64,000 nt of DNA from Marinobacter sp. BW6. Its GTDB lineage: Bacteria > Pseudomonadota > Gammaproteobacteria > Pseudomonadales > Oleiphilaceae. A model generated the notes under the pieces. The model was not told the origin of the DNA, made no database searches, and was given only the letters and a program-made list of their open reading frames with translations. The DNA is taken from positions 186,001-250,000 of the forward strand of contig NZ_VIRN01000061.1 in NCBI RefSeq assembly GCF_008107725.1, written 5' to 3'. The translations under genes and the position numbers were made by a program. This document shows, one piece after another, positions 35,799-44,736 of the stretch (positions within the stretch are counted from its first letter, which is position 1; every line of letters begins with the position of its first letter).

Positions 35799-36875
35799 AT
35801 GGCACAGCCCCTGGAAACACCCCGAGAACCAAACTCCACCGTAGCGCCCCTGAATCCGGAGAATGTGGCCCTGCTCAAACAGGAAGGATTGTCGCTCAAG
35901 CCACTGGACCCTATCGGCGTTGAAATCTATGGCGCCGACGTACGAACCCAATTGTCAGAGCCAGCTATCAAGGCGCTGGAGGAAGAAATGGCAAATCGCG
36001 GGTTTATTGTCTTCAAACACCAGGCAGGCCTCTCCCCTGAAGAACTGATCAATGCCTGCAAATGGTGGGGCGGGCGCGAGATCCACTCTACGCATGGTGT
36101 TCATCCTGCAACGCCTGGCCGCAACCGGCACATCTTCCGCTGCTCCAACGATGGCCGCCAGGGCATCCTCGGCGTTGGCCCCCAGTGGCACAACGACGGC
36201 AGTTTCGAAGCCGCCACCTTCTCCCACAGCGCCTACTACATGGCGCGGGCCCCAGAGCACGGAGGCGGTACCCACTTCGCGCACCAGGGCGCCGCGTTTG
36301 ATGCACTCCCGCCGGAGAAACAGGACTTCTGGGAACGGCTGGTGTCGGTAAACTCCGCATCCAGTGTGACCCATCCTGTGGTTCACACCCACCCGATTTC
36401 CGGCCGCAAAAGTGTTTGGTTGCATCTGGGCATGACCGGCGCCATCATCGAACGCCTGCCGGAAGACGGGCTGACCCTCGACCAGCTGAAAACCCTGCCC
36501 GCCCCCGCCGACAGCTTCCGTTTGCTGAATGAAGCTGCCATGAAAGAGCTGTTCAACGATTACAACGACCTGTTGAACGACTCCTTCAAGGATGGCTACG
36601 GCATTCGCTACGAATACGATACCGGCGATCTGCTGTTTATCGACAACTGGGCCGTTGCGCACCGCGCTTCGCCAGAGGCTCATCTTCCAGCAGAGCAACA
36701 AGGCCTGCGCATTATGGACCGCGTAACCATCAAGGCACCGCGGAACCTCGCGCCACATTTCGGGCTGCCACAGTACATCAACATGGCAGGCCCTCACCCG
36801 TTCAACAAAGACGGCGTATGGCAGGCCGGTGGTGTGGGCTTTCGCTGGAAAGACGACATCCGCATGCAGAACTGA
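35799..36875 (+). CDS. TauD/TfdA-family Fe(II)/2-oxoglutarate dioxygenase
   Basis: The 358-residue product fits the TauD family: N-terminal GVEIYGADVRTQLSEPAIKALEEEMANRGFIVFKHQ, the iron-binding His-X-Asp in GPQWHNDGSFEAATF (near residue 131), and a distal His/Arg region (NWAVAHRASPEAH, then GLRIMDRVTI). Members hydroxylate sulfonates, herbicides, sulfate esters or small acids with 2-oxoglutarate as co-substrate. This protein is longer than TauD (about 280), and substrate cannot be chosen. No ribosome-binding site better than CCGCT precedes the ATG. The neighbouring MFS gene is divergent and might transport the substrate; inference. Confidence 0.86.
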   Translation: MAQPLETPREPNSTVAPLNPENVALLKQEGLSLKPLDPIGVEIYGADVRTQLSEPAIKALEEEMANRGFIVFKHQAGLSPEELINACKWWGGREIHSTHGVHPATPGRNRHIFRCSNDGRQGILGVGPQWHNDGSFEAATFSHSAYYMARAPEHGGGTHFAHQGAAFDALPPEKQDFWERLVSVNSASSVTHPVVHTHPISGRKSVWLHLGMTGAIIERLPEDGLTLDQLKTLPAPADSFRLLNEAAMKELFNDYNDLLNDSFKDGYGIRYEYDTGDLLFIDNWAVAHRASPEAHLPAEQQGLRIMDRVTIKAPRNLAPHFGLPQYINMAGPHPFNKDGVWQAGGVGFRWKDDIRMQN

Positions 36876-36902
36876 TTAACCCGTTTTTCATGCGGCCATG
36901 CG

Positions 36903-37211
36903 TCACTGCACAGGCTGACAACCGCGAACAGCGAGAGAAATATTCGTTGCCGCCTTGATCTGATCGTAGTATTTGGCGGCCGTTTTCACACCCATGTCCG
37001 CGTAGTTCCCCGCACTGGGGCTGATCAGCGTGCCTAGCTGGGCCCAGGCGGCAGCCGATTGCCGGTCGCTCTCATAAGCTGAGAATGCCTGGTAGATTTC
37101 GTTGCAGGTAATGCCATCTCCATCCATGGTCGCGGACGAGACGTGAGAGGAAGTCTGACACCCCGTCAAAGCCCCAACCGCCAACAAAAATCCAAGGCTC
37201 TTATACTTCAT
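36903..37211 (-). CDS. small putative lipoprotein
   Basis: The 102-residue product begins MKYKSLGFLLAVGALTGCQTSS, a signal peptide with lipobox LTGC, so Cys18 is probably lipidated. The mature part has two Cys (in TCNEI and RGCQP) that could form a disulfide. No recognised domain. It faces the upstream TauD-like gene tail to tail and starts 161 bases before the binding-protein gene on the other strand. Possible outer-membrane location. Confidence 0.75.
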   Translation of the reverse strand: MKYKSLGFLLAVGALTGCQTSSHVSSATMDGDGITCNEIYQAFSAYESDRQSAAAWAQLGTLISPSAGNYADMGVKTAAKYYDQIKAATNISLAVRGCQPVQ

Positions 37212-37372
37212 TGATCAGGTCTCCCGGGCCGCAATGGCCTCTTTTCGAAAATATGGATAGCATGGTCTTATACATTTCAGTCCGATGCCAGGGCCGCTGG
37301 TCTTAATTGAAAGATGTATTGAAAATCCCTCGCCGCAAACTAAGCTAGTCTTGTCTTTTCATTCGTTTGAGC

Positions 37373-38188
37373 ATGCCCATGAAAGCGTGTTTTCATGCAT
37401 TTGTCGCCATCGCGCTGTCAATCCTGCTTCTCTGGAGTCCTGCCCGAACTGGCCACGCTGAAACCGTCCTGCATGTCGCCTACGAAGATAAAACCCAATT
37501 CCCCTATTACATGGGCGACACTCAAAAGGTTCTGGACAGACCCGGCGCTGCGGTGGAACTGGTAAAACTGCTAGAAGAGCGAATACCGGATTTGAAGATC
37601 AAATTCAGCCGCTACCCTTGGAAACGCTGCCTTGCCATGCTCAACACCGGCCAGGTGGATGGAATATTCAATGCATCCTACAACGATGCCCGCACCCGCA
37701 TTGGCGAGTACCCACGGAAGAATGGGCAGGTGGACCCCTCACGCCGCCTGACCACTATAAGCTACCATCTATACGCCCTGCCAAATGCTGAGCTGGCCTG
37801 GAACGGCGCGGCCTTCGAGGACCCGGACCTGGAGATTGGAGCGCCACTGGGTTATTCCATCGTGAATGATCTGGAGAAGCTTGGCGTCTCGGTAATGAAG
37901 GTCCGCAGTTCCGCGCAAAGCCTCCAACTGCTGGTCGCAAAGCGGGTAGACGCTGTCGCCCTCCAGTCGGTCACGGCAGATTTTCTGTTGAGCAACAATC
38001 CTGGTCCATTAGCCGACATTGTCCGGATCGACCCGCCCCTGAAAACCAAACCCTACTACCTGATGCTGTCCCGGCAGTTCAAAGAGGCCAACCCGGAGCT
38101 TGCCGAGCAAATATGGAACGCCCTTGGCGAACTGAGAAAGGAAAAACTTGAAGCGCTGGCCCGGCCCTACTCATCAGAACCGGGCTAG
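37373..38188 (+). CDS. secreted solute-binding-protein-like (SBP_bac_3) protein
   Basis: The product of about 271 residues has a signal peptide (AFVAIALSILLLWSPARTGHA) and a mature part similar in pattern to amino-acid binding proteins: LHVAYEDKTQFPYYMGD, PGAAVELVKLLEERIPDLKIKFSRYPWKRCLAMLNTGQVDGIFNAS, and VRSSAQSLQLLVAKRVDAVALQS. It probably binds a solute in the periplasm. A start at 37379 (MKACF) is also possible. No transporter genes adjoin, so it may be a stand-alone sensor or orphan component. Its stop overlaps the stop of a small convergent ORF by three bases. Confidence 0.8.
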   Translation: MPMKACFHAFVAIALSILLLWSPARTGHAETVLHVAYEDKTQFPYYMGDTQKVLDRPGAAVELVKLLEERIPDLKIKFSRYPWKRCLAMLNTGQVDGIFNASYNDARTRIGEYPRKNGQVDPSRRLTTISYHLYALPNAELAWNGAAFEDPDLEIGAPLGYSIVNDLEKLGVSVMKVRSSAQSLQLLVAKRVDAVALQSVTADFLLSNNPGPLADIVRIDPPLKTKPYYLMLSRQFKEANPELAEQIWNALGELRKEKLEALARPYSSEPG

Positions 38189-38307
38189 TCGGCTTTCCGC
38201 ATCTGATTGAGACGCGTCAAAACTACCGCAGCGATGGCGAGGATCAGGATGGCAATGGTCTCAAAGAGAATATTCTCGGGCGCCATATTCTTTTCGGGAG
38301 CATCCAT
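38185..38307 (-). CDS. small single-pass membrane protein, 40 residues
   Basis: A 40-codon frame reads MDAPEKNMAPENILFETIAI followed by LILAIAAVVLTRLNQMRKAD. It has an acidic N-terminus, one hydrophobic helix of about 18 residues and a basic C-terminus with two Arg and one Lys (inside). AAGG lies about 12 bases before the ATG, which is not strong. The frame ends inside the stop codon region of the binding-protein gene. No homologue is recognised. Short size means chance is possible, but charge layout and helix resemble real small membrane proteins. Confidence 0.5.
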   Translation of the reverse strand: MDAPEKNMAPENILFETIAILILAIAAVVLTRLNQMRKAD

Positions 38308-38383
38308 GGGGTTTGCCTTATTGTTTTTGGGTCAGCTCTTTGGCAAGTCTAGTTAAGTTATTCTTCCATGCCGACCCAATACA

Positions 38384-39319
38384 TCACTCTGCGCTTTCAG
38401 AATGAGCCAGCCCGTAGTCGATCGCCGCACACACCGCCGCGGCCTGCGCGGCATTGCATTGTTCGGGGGTTACACGGGGGCTGTCGGGATAAACCTCGGT
38501 GGTGGTCCGGTAAGGAGCGCGGGTCATGCCAGCGCACAGACCCCACTGCGAGAGCGGATACTGGATCACGCCCCGGGCGACCACCGGTGAACCGAAGATC
38601 TCACCACTCTCATCAGCCGGCGCAATGTGCGTAATCTGTTCCACTGCCTTGATCAGTGCCTGCTGGAAGTCCGGCTGGGGGTTTTCGCTGTCGTCGACCA
38701 CATAGAAGCCATCGGGAATCCCGGCCGGCTCGAACGGCTTGCCGTCGCGGGCGGCCAGCGCCGGGCGGAACTCCGACTCGTCCGTATCGGTGGTTTCGTG
38801 AAGATCCACATGAATCAGCGCGAGATCACAAACAGGCGCCACCAGCCGCATGAGCGCAGCCGACTCCCCGGCCGGGCTGTCCTCGTGGAACGAGCGGTTG
38901 GGGTCGATTGCGTTACGGTTCCAGCGATGAATACGCTCGTACGCCCAGGGGCTGACGCAAGGCGCAACCAGCAGATTCACGCGCCCGGCATAATCCGCCG
39001 CGTGCTTATCGAGAAACTCAAGCGCGCCATGAACGCCGCTGGTCTCGTAACCGTGAACGCCGCCCGTGATCAGCACCACCGGCAGATCGTCTTTCCAGTC
39101 GCGGCTGCGAATCGCCATCAGCGGATAATAATCCGGGCCGTAATCCAGCCCGCCGTATTCTTCCACATCAAACCGCGTGCCAAGGCGCTCGATCACGCTC
39201 AACACCTCCGCCTCGTAACTGCGCTGACGGGTCTGCCGTGACAACCATTCGGCCCGCTCTGCCTCGCCCCAGGGAGTGCCGGGGGTGCCGATTGGATAGG
39301 GTGTTGAAGCGGTGTTCAT
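38384..39319 (-). CDS. M14-family zinc carboxypeptidase-like protein
   Basis: The 311-residue product has the zinc-site motif His-x2-Glu in [21 protein letters not shown] near residue 89, a later zinc His in HVDLHETTD, and the catalytic-type Glu in [11 protein letters not shown]. This is the AspA/AstE/M14 fold of amidohydrolases and carboxypeptidases, which hydrolyse a C-terminal amide or N-acyl amino acid. No signal peptide is present, so cytoplasmic. Its ATG at 39319 overlaps the stop of the serine hydrolase gene (39316), so the two are coupled and may act on related peptides; inference. Confidence 0.86.
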   Translation of the reverse strand: MNTASTPYPIGTPGTPWGEAERAEWLSRQTRQRSYEAEVLSVIERLGTRFDVEEYGGLDYGPDYYPLMAIRSRDWKDDLPVVLITGGVHGYETSGVHGALEFLDKHAADYAGRVNLLVAPCVSPWAYERIHRWNRNAIDPNRSFHEDSPAGESAALMRLVAPVCDLALIHVDLHETTDTDESEFRPALAARDGKPFEPAGIPDGFYVVDDSENPQPDFQQALIKAVEQITHIAPADESGEIFGSPVVARGVIQYPLSQWGLCAGMTRAPYRTTTEVYPDSPRVTPEQCNAAQAAAVCAAIDYGLAHSESAE

Positions 39320-40530
39320 AGCAGCGCTCCGTTAACGATCGCCCGCAGCTCCTGACGGATTGGGTAGGTGGACGACGGAATCAGTTGCGTCATGAAAATC
39401 ATCACCAGCTCCTCTACGGGATCGACAAAAAAGTTAGTGCTCGCAAGGCCACCCCAACCGTACTCACCAACCGATCCGTTGGTCTGGGATTTGGCGACGT
39501 CAGTTTTTACAGAAAAACCCAGACCAAAGCCAGTCCCGGCAAAAGGTGTCTCGCTGAATGCACCGACAGACAGGCCCGGTAGATCCTGATTGCCGGGCAG
39601 ATGGTTACGACACATGAATTCCAGAGTTTTTCGACCAATAATTCGCCGCCCCCGGAACTCGCCACCCTGACACAGGGCCTGGGCGAAGTGGAAATAATCG
39701 TCGATGGTGGAAACCAGCCCGCCACCGCCGGACATGAACTGGGGCTTACGCCGAAAGGGAGATGTCTCGGGGTCATCCTGGAGCGTGAACTGATCACCGG
39801 CCTGGTACTGATAGCAGGCAGCGAAGCGGTCAAGCTGATCATCCCGAACGTGGAAGCCGGTGTCAGGCATATCCAGAGGCTCAAAAATATGCTCCCGCAG
39901 ATACTCATCAAACGGCTTACCGGACAGCAACTGCACCAGATACCCCAGCACATCCGTGCTGACCGAATAATTCCAGGCTGTGCCCGGGGAAAACTCCAGA
40001 GGCAGCTCTGCGAGGCGATCGACCAGGGCTTCCAGCGCCATGCTCCGGCTGCCATCCAGCTTAAGCTCGCGGTAGGCCGCGTCAACGTTGGTGCGCTGCA
40101 TGAATCCGTAAGTCAGGCCTGACATATGCGTAAACAGGTCGCGGATCGTCATGGTGCTGGATGCAGGCGTGGTCAGGAAGTTCGGATAAACCCCGCTTTT
40201 ATAAATCCGCTGGTGTCTCCAGGCAGGAATATATTTGTGCACGGGATCATCCAGTAAAAACCGCCCCTGCTCATAAAGCTGCATCATGGCGATAGACGTG
40301 ATCGGCTTGGTCATGGAATAGATGCGGAACACCGTATCCCGGCGGACCGGCTTGTTGCGTTCCACGTCCATCAGCCCCTGGGCTTTCACATAGGCAATCT
40401 CCCCTCGCCGGGCGACCAGTGTCAGCGCGCCGGGTAGCTTCCCGGGCTGGAGATAGCAACGGTCAAGGTGACGTTCAATATTTGGAAGATGATCCGTCGA
40501 CAGGCCAGCAACCTGTGTGTGTTCCGTCAT
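39316..40530 (-). CDS. serine hydrolase, class C beta-lactamase/esterase (EstB) family
   Basis: The 404-residue product carries the SxxK nucleophile in [15 protein letters not shown] near residue 73, the YxS-type motif in [19 protein letters not shown] and a downstream [25 protein letters not shown], as in EstB-type esterases and penicillin-binding-like hydrolases. Esterase or peptidase activity is likelier than antibiotic hydrolysis because there is no signal peptide. It is preceded by the GFA gene stop (overlap at 40527-40530) and followed by the M14 gene, an apparent three-gene operon. Substrate is unknown. Confidence 0.87.
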   Translation of the reverse strand: MTEHTQVAGLSTDHLPNIERHLDRCYLQPGKLPGALTLVARRGEIAYVKAQGLMDVERNKPVRRDTVFRIYSMTKPITSIAMMQLYEQGRFLLDDPVHKYIPAWRHQRIYKSGVYPNFLTTPASSTMTIRDLFTHMSGLTYGFMQRTNVDAAYRELKLDGSRSMALEALVDRLAELPLEFSPGTAWNYSVSTDVLGYLVQLLSGKPFDEYLREHIFEPLDMPDTGFHVRDDQLDRFAACYQYQAGDQFTLQDDPETSPFRRKPQFMSGGGGLVSTIDDYFHFAQALCQGGEFRGRRIIGRKTLEFMCRNHLPGNQDLPGLSVGAFSETPFAGTGFGLGFSVKTDVAKSQTNGSVGEYGWGGLASTNFFVDPVEELVMIFMTQLIPSSTYPIRQELRAIVNGALL

Positions 40531-40913
40531 AGCACGGGCACCTCTTCAAGCGCCTCATCCCAGGCCGCTCTGCTCGCCGTGAAAAGGTGCGCCGTTGGCT
40601 TTATGGAGACTTCAGTGTCCAGACACCCTGCTGGAACCACGAGCAAACCTTCAAGCTGAGTGCTTGGCAGTGCTGAACCACACAGCTTACAAAAACTCTT
40701 GCTATGGCGGGTGCCTGGAAGCGTAAAGGACGTCACGGCATCGTTACCGGCCAGCCAGGTTAATTTGGCGGATTGTGAAAACAGATTTGCTGCATGAGCA
40801 GAACCCGTATCTTTTTGGCAGTGCTGGCAATGGCACAAGTAAAAGTTCTCGAAATCGCCTTCTATATCAAATTTCACGGTGCCGCAAAGGCAGGAACCAG
40901 AATGAACAGTCAT
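40527..40913 (-). CDS. GFA-family (glutathione-dependent formaldehyde-activating-like) protein
   Basis: The product of about 128 residues has the zinc-binding Cys pattern [21 protein letters not shown] and [13 protein letters not shown] proteins have a Gfa-type zinc fold; most members have no proved enzyme function. I chose the ATG at 40913 (MTVHSGSC) instead of the distal 41027, which would overlap the TfoX-like gene. The stop overlaps the start of the serine hydrolase gene. A second GFA gene lies at 42424, but they are not close in sequence, so there is no recent duplication. Confidence 0.85.
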   Translation of the reverse strand: MTVHSGSCLCGTVKFDIEGDFENFYLCHCQHCQKDTGSAHAANLFSQSAKLTWLAGNDAVTSFTLPGTRHSKSFCKLCGSALPSTQLEGLLVVPAGCLDTEVSIKPTAHLFTASRAAWDEALEEVPVL

Positions 40914-40981
40914 CGGTTTTTCTCTATCGCCTCTTACTGAGAAACCCACAACATCGCGAACAGGTAGCCCAGCAGTAAATA

Positions 40982-41311
40982 TTATTTTCGTGACCGAAGT
41001 GCTGCACCATAGGCCAGTGTCGCCCAATGGCGCATTTCTGATGAGTCTTCCAGTGCCTCTTCTGGTGCCAGGTAGTACGACATTCCCACCATTTTCTGCC
41101 CCTTCGGATACATGAACTGGGATAACCCCCGTTCTTCGAAACGGCTGACTGACTCAGAGTCGACTTTCAGGTAGAGCATGTCATCGGCGACAAGGCCGAT
41201 CATTACATCATCGTGGTAGATGCCATAGCCACCGAACATCTTTTTGGCGCGAATTTCACCGAATTCAGAAAAAACTTCTTTAAGGTATTCAACGTATTCG
41301 CTCATGGCCAT
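40982..41311 (-). CDS. TfoX N-terminal-domain protein
   Basis: The 109-residue product matches the TfoX/Sxy N-domain: YLKEVFSEFGEIRAKKMFGGYGIYHDDVMIGLVADDMLYLKVD, followed by GLSQFMYPKGQKMVGMSYYLAPEEALED. The C-terminal domain of full competence regulators (about 210 residues) is missing, as in many stand-alone members. Function of the single-domain form is not established. The start could be at 41305 instead. Upstream AGAGAGCCC is a weak ribosome site. It is 68 bases before the putative GFA start in the same direction. Confidence 0.83.
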   Translation of the reverse strand: MAMSEYVEYLKEVFSEFGEIRAKKMFGGYGIYHDDVMIGLVADDMLYLKVDSESVSRFEERGLSQFMYPKGQKMVGMSYYLAPEEALEDSSEMRHWATLAYGAALRSRK

Positions 41312-41351
41312 GGGCTCTCTTCAGGCTTTTTCAGTTCTACCCCCGGACATA

Positions 41352-41711
41352 CTATGCGAGATCGTGTTTCTCCGACCATATCCTTAGGTCATCAAGAATC
41401 TTCAGCGCGCTGCGGCCAAACTCCGTCAACTCATAAGTCACCGCGAACGGCCGGTCATTGATGACCTTTCTCACCACCATCTCCCGCGACTCAAGGTCCT
41501 TGAGACGCTGATCGATCATCTTCTTGCTGGCACCGCCAAGCATGCGGGCAAGGTCGTTGAAGCGCACCGGACCGTCTTTCAGGTGGTAAATGATGGAGCC
41601 AGTCCATTTTCCGCCAATGATGCGCATGCCCCTCTCGATGGCGCAGGGTTCCATGCAGGCATTGAAAACTTTTTTTCGGCCGTAGTGGTCTGTTTCTACG
41701 CGACTTTCCAT
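41352..41711 (-). CDS. HxlR-family transcriptional regulator
   Basis: The 119-residue product has the HxlR winged helix: MEPCAIERGMRIIGGKWTGSIIYHLKDGPVRFNDLARMLGGASKKMIDQRLKDLESREMV. An N-terminal Cys (NACMEPC, positions 19 and 23) resembles redox-sensing HypR/YodB-type members that respond to quinones or aldehydes. It diverges from mdaB, and repeated AGTATAC sites lie between. It likely represses mdaB and is relieved by oxidants or quinones; this is family-based inference. Confidence 0.87.
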   Translation of the reverse strand: MESRVETDHYGRKKVFNACMEPCAIERGMRIIGGKWTGSIIYHLKDGPVRFNDLARMLGGASKKMIDQRLKDLESREMVVRKVINDRPFAVTYELTEFGRSALKILDDLRIWSEKHDLA

Positions 41712-41735
41712 CTGTTCTCCAGCAACTGGAAGCAG

Positions 41736-41786
41736 GTTACTAAAAGTATACTAATTGAACACCATTTACAGGTAACCATAGTATAC
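41736..41786. promoter_or_regulatory. HxlR-type operator pair upstream of mdaB
   Basis: GGTTACTAAAAGTATAC (41736-41751 region) and GGTAACCATAGTATAC (41771-41786) are near-direct repeats; AGTATAC cores lie at 41745 and 41780, 35 bases apart. They sit between the divergent HxlR and MdaB genes, where a dimeric regulator could bind twice. Confidence 0.6.
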
Positions 41787-41821
41787 CAGGATTACTTTCG
41801 TTACTAATCAGGGAGGTTCTG

Positions 41822-42427
41822 ATGAGCAATATCCTCATTATCAATGCGCACCACTACTATTCTTTCGCGGAAGGCAAACTCAACGGAACTCTGGTCCAGA
41901 TGGCCGACGAGTTGCTCACTGCCCAGGGGCATAAAACGAAAATCGTGGAAGTCGATAAAGGCTGGGACGTAGAACAAGAGCTGGAAAACCACCAGTGGGC
42001 AGACATCATCCTGCTGCAAACCCCGGTTAACTGGATGGGCGTGCCCTGGAGCTTCAAGAAGTACATGGACGAAGTGTACACCGCCGGTATGGGCGGCGCG
42101 TTGTGCAACGGCGATGGCCGCACCGAAGAAGCACCCAAGGCAAATTATGGCAATGGCGGCACGCTGCAGGGCAAAAAATACCTGCTCTCACTCACCTTCA
42201 ATGCCCCCGAAGAAGCCTTCAATAATCCTGATGAGTATCTCTTCCGCGGCGGAAGCGTAGACGACCTGCTCTTCCCCATGCACATGAATTTCCGCTTCTT
42301 CGGCATGGAGGGCCTGGACACCTTCGCCTGCTACGACGTGATGAAAAACCCGCAAGTAGAGTCGGATTTCCAGCACTTTCGAACTCATATTGAGGTGCAA
42401 ATTCCGGGCGAACGGAGCACATCATGA
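41822..42427 (+). CDS. mdaB: MdaB-type NAD(P)H quinone oxidoreductase
   Basis: The 201-residue flavodoxin-fold product matches MdaB: MSNILIINAHHYYSFAEGKLNGTLVQ, then LLQTPVNWMGVPWSFKKYMDEVYTAGMGGALCNGDGRT and YGNGGTLQGKKYLLSLTFNAP. MdaB reduces quinones by two electrons, avoiding semiquinone radicals. AGGGAGG precedes the ATG at 41822. It shares an operator region with the divergent HxlR regulator and overlaps the following GFA gene (ATGA at 42424-42427), forming a two-gene unit. Confidence 0.9.
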   Translation: MSNILIINAHHYYSFAEGKLNGTLVQMADELLTAQGHKTKIVEVDKGWDVEQELENHQWADIILLQTPVNWMGVPWSFKKYMDEVYTAGMGGALCNGDGRTEEAPKANYGNGGTLQGKKYLLSLTFNAPEEAFNNPDEYLFRGGSVDDLLFPMHMNFRFFGMEGLDTFACYDVMKNPQVESDFQHFRTHIEVQIPGERSTS

Positions 42428-42825
42428 CCGATACACATCAGGTACATTGCGACTGCGGCACAGTGGAAGTCACCATGACCGGAGCCCCCAAAGTCCATGC
42501 GTTCTGCCACTGCGAGGATTGCCGGGAGCTACTTCAGGTCCCCTATCACTCTGTGCTGGCATGGGAAGCGGATCAGGTTTCGGTTACGAGGGGTGAGTCG
42601 AGTGTAAAAACGTTCCAGCACCCTTCCAAGCGGATGACACGCGTGTTTTGTCGTGATTGTGGGGAGGTGCTCTACAACACCAACGCTAAGGGCTGGAGGC
42701 TGGTTTCACAGCTTCTGGTGCTCAAGACCAACGGGAATACACTTCCAGAGTCTTATCAGCCAAACGGACATTTCTTCTACGACCGCCGAATCATCGACAT
42801 TGATGATAAATTGCCAAAACGATGA
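42424..42825 (+). CDS. GFA-family zinc protein
   Basis: The 133-residue product has GFA zinc motifs: VHCDCGTVEVTM, FCHCEDCRELLQVPYHSVL and VFCRDCGEVLYNTNAKG. Members are zinc proteins of often uncertain function. Its ATG overlaps the mdaB stop, so it is coupled with the quinone reductase. A role in electrophile or aldehyde handling under HxlR control is possible but not shown. It differs in motif spacing and sequence from the GFA gene at 40527. Confidence 0.85.
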   Translation: MTDTHQVHCDCGTVEVTMTGAPKVHAFCHCEDCRELLQVPYHSVLAWEADQVSVTRGESSVKTFQHPSKRMTRVFCRDCGEVLYNTNAKGWRLVSQLLVLKTNGNTLPESYQPNGHFFYDRRIIDIDDKLPKR

Positions 42826-42856
42826 AAGCTGAACGGTTTAGGTATAAAGCGGGCCA

Positions 42857-43315
42857 TCACCGCATGGCCCGGACATCCTCGATATCCACCGGCCTTGAGA
42901 GTAGGGATTTATACCAGACAAGATCCTCCTTCAGCATCAACGGAAGCTCAAGGCCGAGTACGAGCATGGTCTCGTATTGAGAAAAATCGATGTTTAACGC
43001 AACCCAGGTTCTATTTTGCGCATCGAAGATTTGTGCACCGTCCGCGTTACCTACCTCCACTTTGACACCCTCATATTTGAACTGGACGTAGGTCAGGTCC
43101 CAACCCTCTTCCTGGCGGTGGGCAGCCGCTTTGGATATAAACTGATGCCCTGCCTGGACCACAGACGAAAAGTGCTCCCCAGGGACAAAGAGATCAATGT
43201 CATGGAGATCGCGCTGAGAGCCATATCCCCTTGCGGCGAGTCCTCCACAAATGAGGAAGGGAATATTCCTGTCTCTCAGTAGCGACACTATCCACTTGGC
43301 TGCTGATTGATGCAC
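42857..43315 (-). CDS. nucleotidyltransferase-fold protein
   Basis: The 152-residue product has a small nucleotidyltransferase-like start: PFLICGGLAARGYGSQRDLHDIDLFVP, with GG and the Asp-x-Asp pair near residues 39-41, and VKVEVGNADG as the third acidic strand. This looks like the minimal MNT-type fold used in aminoglycoside-adding or toxin-antitoxin proteins, but no partner HEPN gene is adjacent. No function is assigned. Base use is somewhat richer in AT than the flanking genes, which may mean recent gain. A small palindrome (CGGGCCAT/ATGGCCCG, near 42853-42873) overlaps its 3' end. Confidence 0.7.
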   Translation of the reverse strand: MHQSAAKWIVSLLRDRNIPFLICGGLAARGYGSQRDLHDIDLFVPGEHFSSVVQAGHQFISKAAAHRQEEGWDLTYVQFKYEGVKVEVGNADGAQIFDAQNRTWVALNIDFSQYETMLVLGLELPLMLKEDLVWYKSLLSRPVDIEDVRAMR

Positions 43316-43435
43316 GCCTTCTCCTTCACGTGAGTATAGCTGGACGATTGCCCTGATTGGCAGGATGCTTCGATTCCGCCCAATGCATCTGATAGTGTAA
43401 CCGGCCTTTCAATCACTGTTCATCGGAACTTTGGC

Positions 43436-44635
43436 ATGGCCCCCTCCAAGCACCACCCGTGGTTTCCGCTACTCATTTTCCTGGGCGCAGCCTTTACCTT
43501 CAGTGTGACAATGATCGGCACCACCATGCCGACGCCGCTCTACCCCATCTACCAGGACAGATTCGGCTTTTCCGATCTGATGATCACCATCATCTTTGCT
43601 GCCTATGCCGGGGGCGTGATTGCCGCTCTGGTGCTGACAGGGCGCTGGTCCGATCAGATAGGCCGCCGGCCACTGCTGTTCGCGGGCCTGGCTTGCTCCA
43701 TCATCAGCGACCTGGTGTTCTGGCAGGCCAATGGCCTGGGAATGATCCTCACCGGCCGGGTATTGTCCGGGCTGTCCGCGGGGATATTTACCGGCACGGC
43801 CACGGTGGCTGTCCTTGAACTGGCTCCACCCCACTGGCGGGACAAAGCAACCTTCTTTGCCACGGCGGCAAACATGGGCGGGCTGGGCCTCGGACCCATG
43901 CTTGCCGGTGCCCTATCCGAGTATCTGCCCTGGCCGCTACACCTGACCTTTTTGGTGCACTCCGCCATGGCCCTGCTGGCCGTGTGCTGCATTTGGGCAG
44001 CGCCGGAGACCGTCTCAAAACCCGCTCGTCCAAAACTGACCATCCAGCGCCTGAGCGTGCCACCGGAAGCTCGCGGCGTGTTCATTCCCGCCGCCATTGC
44101 CGGTTTTGCCGGCTTCGCCATGTGCGGCTTCTTCACATCCATCGCCCCGGCGATGATGGGCAAGGTCCTGGGCTATGACAACCGGTTGCTGATCGGCGTT
44201 GTTGCCGGCAGCATTTTCATCGCCTCAACCATTGGCCAGTTCCTGCAGGGCGCCCTGTCGCTCAGGCTGCGCCTTCCTCTGGGCTGCGTGTCTCTGATGC
44301 TTGGAGTAATCCCAATAGCACTGGGCATCTATACTCAATCCCTCGCCCTGTTCATAACCGGGGCCGTGATTGCCGGCATAGGCCAGGGTATTTCATTCCG
44401 GGCCGGCATGGGCGCAATCGCCTCGGCCAGCCCGGCTACGGAGAAGGCCGCAGTAACGTCCGCCTTCTTTGTTGTGGCCTATACCGCGATCTCTGTGCCG
44501 GTGATCGGCCTGGGCTTGATGGCAACCGTGACCAGCCTGACGAAGACCGGAATCAGTTTCGCCGCTGTTATGGGGTCACTGGCGGCGCTGGCATTGGTAC
44601 TGTTGATTCGGCGGGCACGGGCAGAGGCGCGATGA
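43436..44635 (+). CDS. MFS transporter
   Basis: The 399-residue membrane protein has twelve predicted helices and the MFS motif A as GRWSDQIGRRPLLFAG after helix 2, followed by GRVLSGLSAGIFTGTATVAVLEL. The overall pattern resembles drug-proton antiporter or sugar-exporter members. Substrate is unknown. It is a single gene between the divergent nucleotidyltransferase-like gene and the convergent methyltransferase gene; the ATG follows AACTTTGGC with no strong ribosome site. It marks the left edge of the cassette region. Confidence 0.87.
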   Translation: MAPSKHHPWFPLLIFLGAAFTFSVTMIGTTMPTPLYPIYQDRFGFSDLMITIIFAAYAGGVIAALVLTGRWSDQIGRRPLLFAGLACSIISDLVFWQANGLGMILTGRVLSGLSAGIFTGTATVAVLELAPPHWRDKATFFATAANMGGLGLGPMLAGALSEYLPWPLHLTFLVHSAMALLAVCCIWAAPETVSKPARPKLTIQRLSVPPEARGVFIPAAIAGFAGFAMCGFFTSIAPAMMGKVLGYDNRLLIGVVAGSIFIASTIGQFLQGALSLRLRLPLGCVSLMLGVIPIALGIYTQSLALFITGAVIAGIGQGISFRAGMGAIASASPATEKAAVTSAFFVVAYTAISVPVIGLGLMATVTSLTKTGISFAAVMGSLAALALVLLIRRARAEAR

Positions 44636-44736
44636 GACCGGATATTTACCAAGCAGTGACGCAGGGCGAATCGGATGGGACGAAAAATTACCACTACAGT
44701 TGGGGCATTCTCACGCCATCCCATTACTATTATGCG

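Noticed and set aside
42853..42873. Terminator at the hairpin CGGGCCAT/ATGGCCCG
   Set aside because: No T run on either strand, and it overlaps the last codons of the nucleotidyltransferase-like gene.
44640..44736. An attC site after the methyltransferase gene
   Set aside because: GTTAGAT at 44753-44759 lies inside the gene's last codons and no partner core or paired arms were found.
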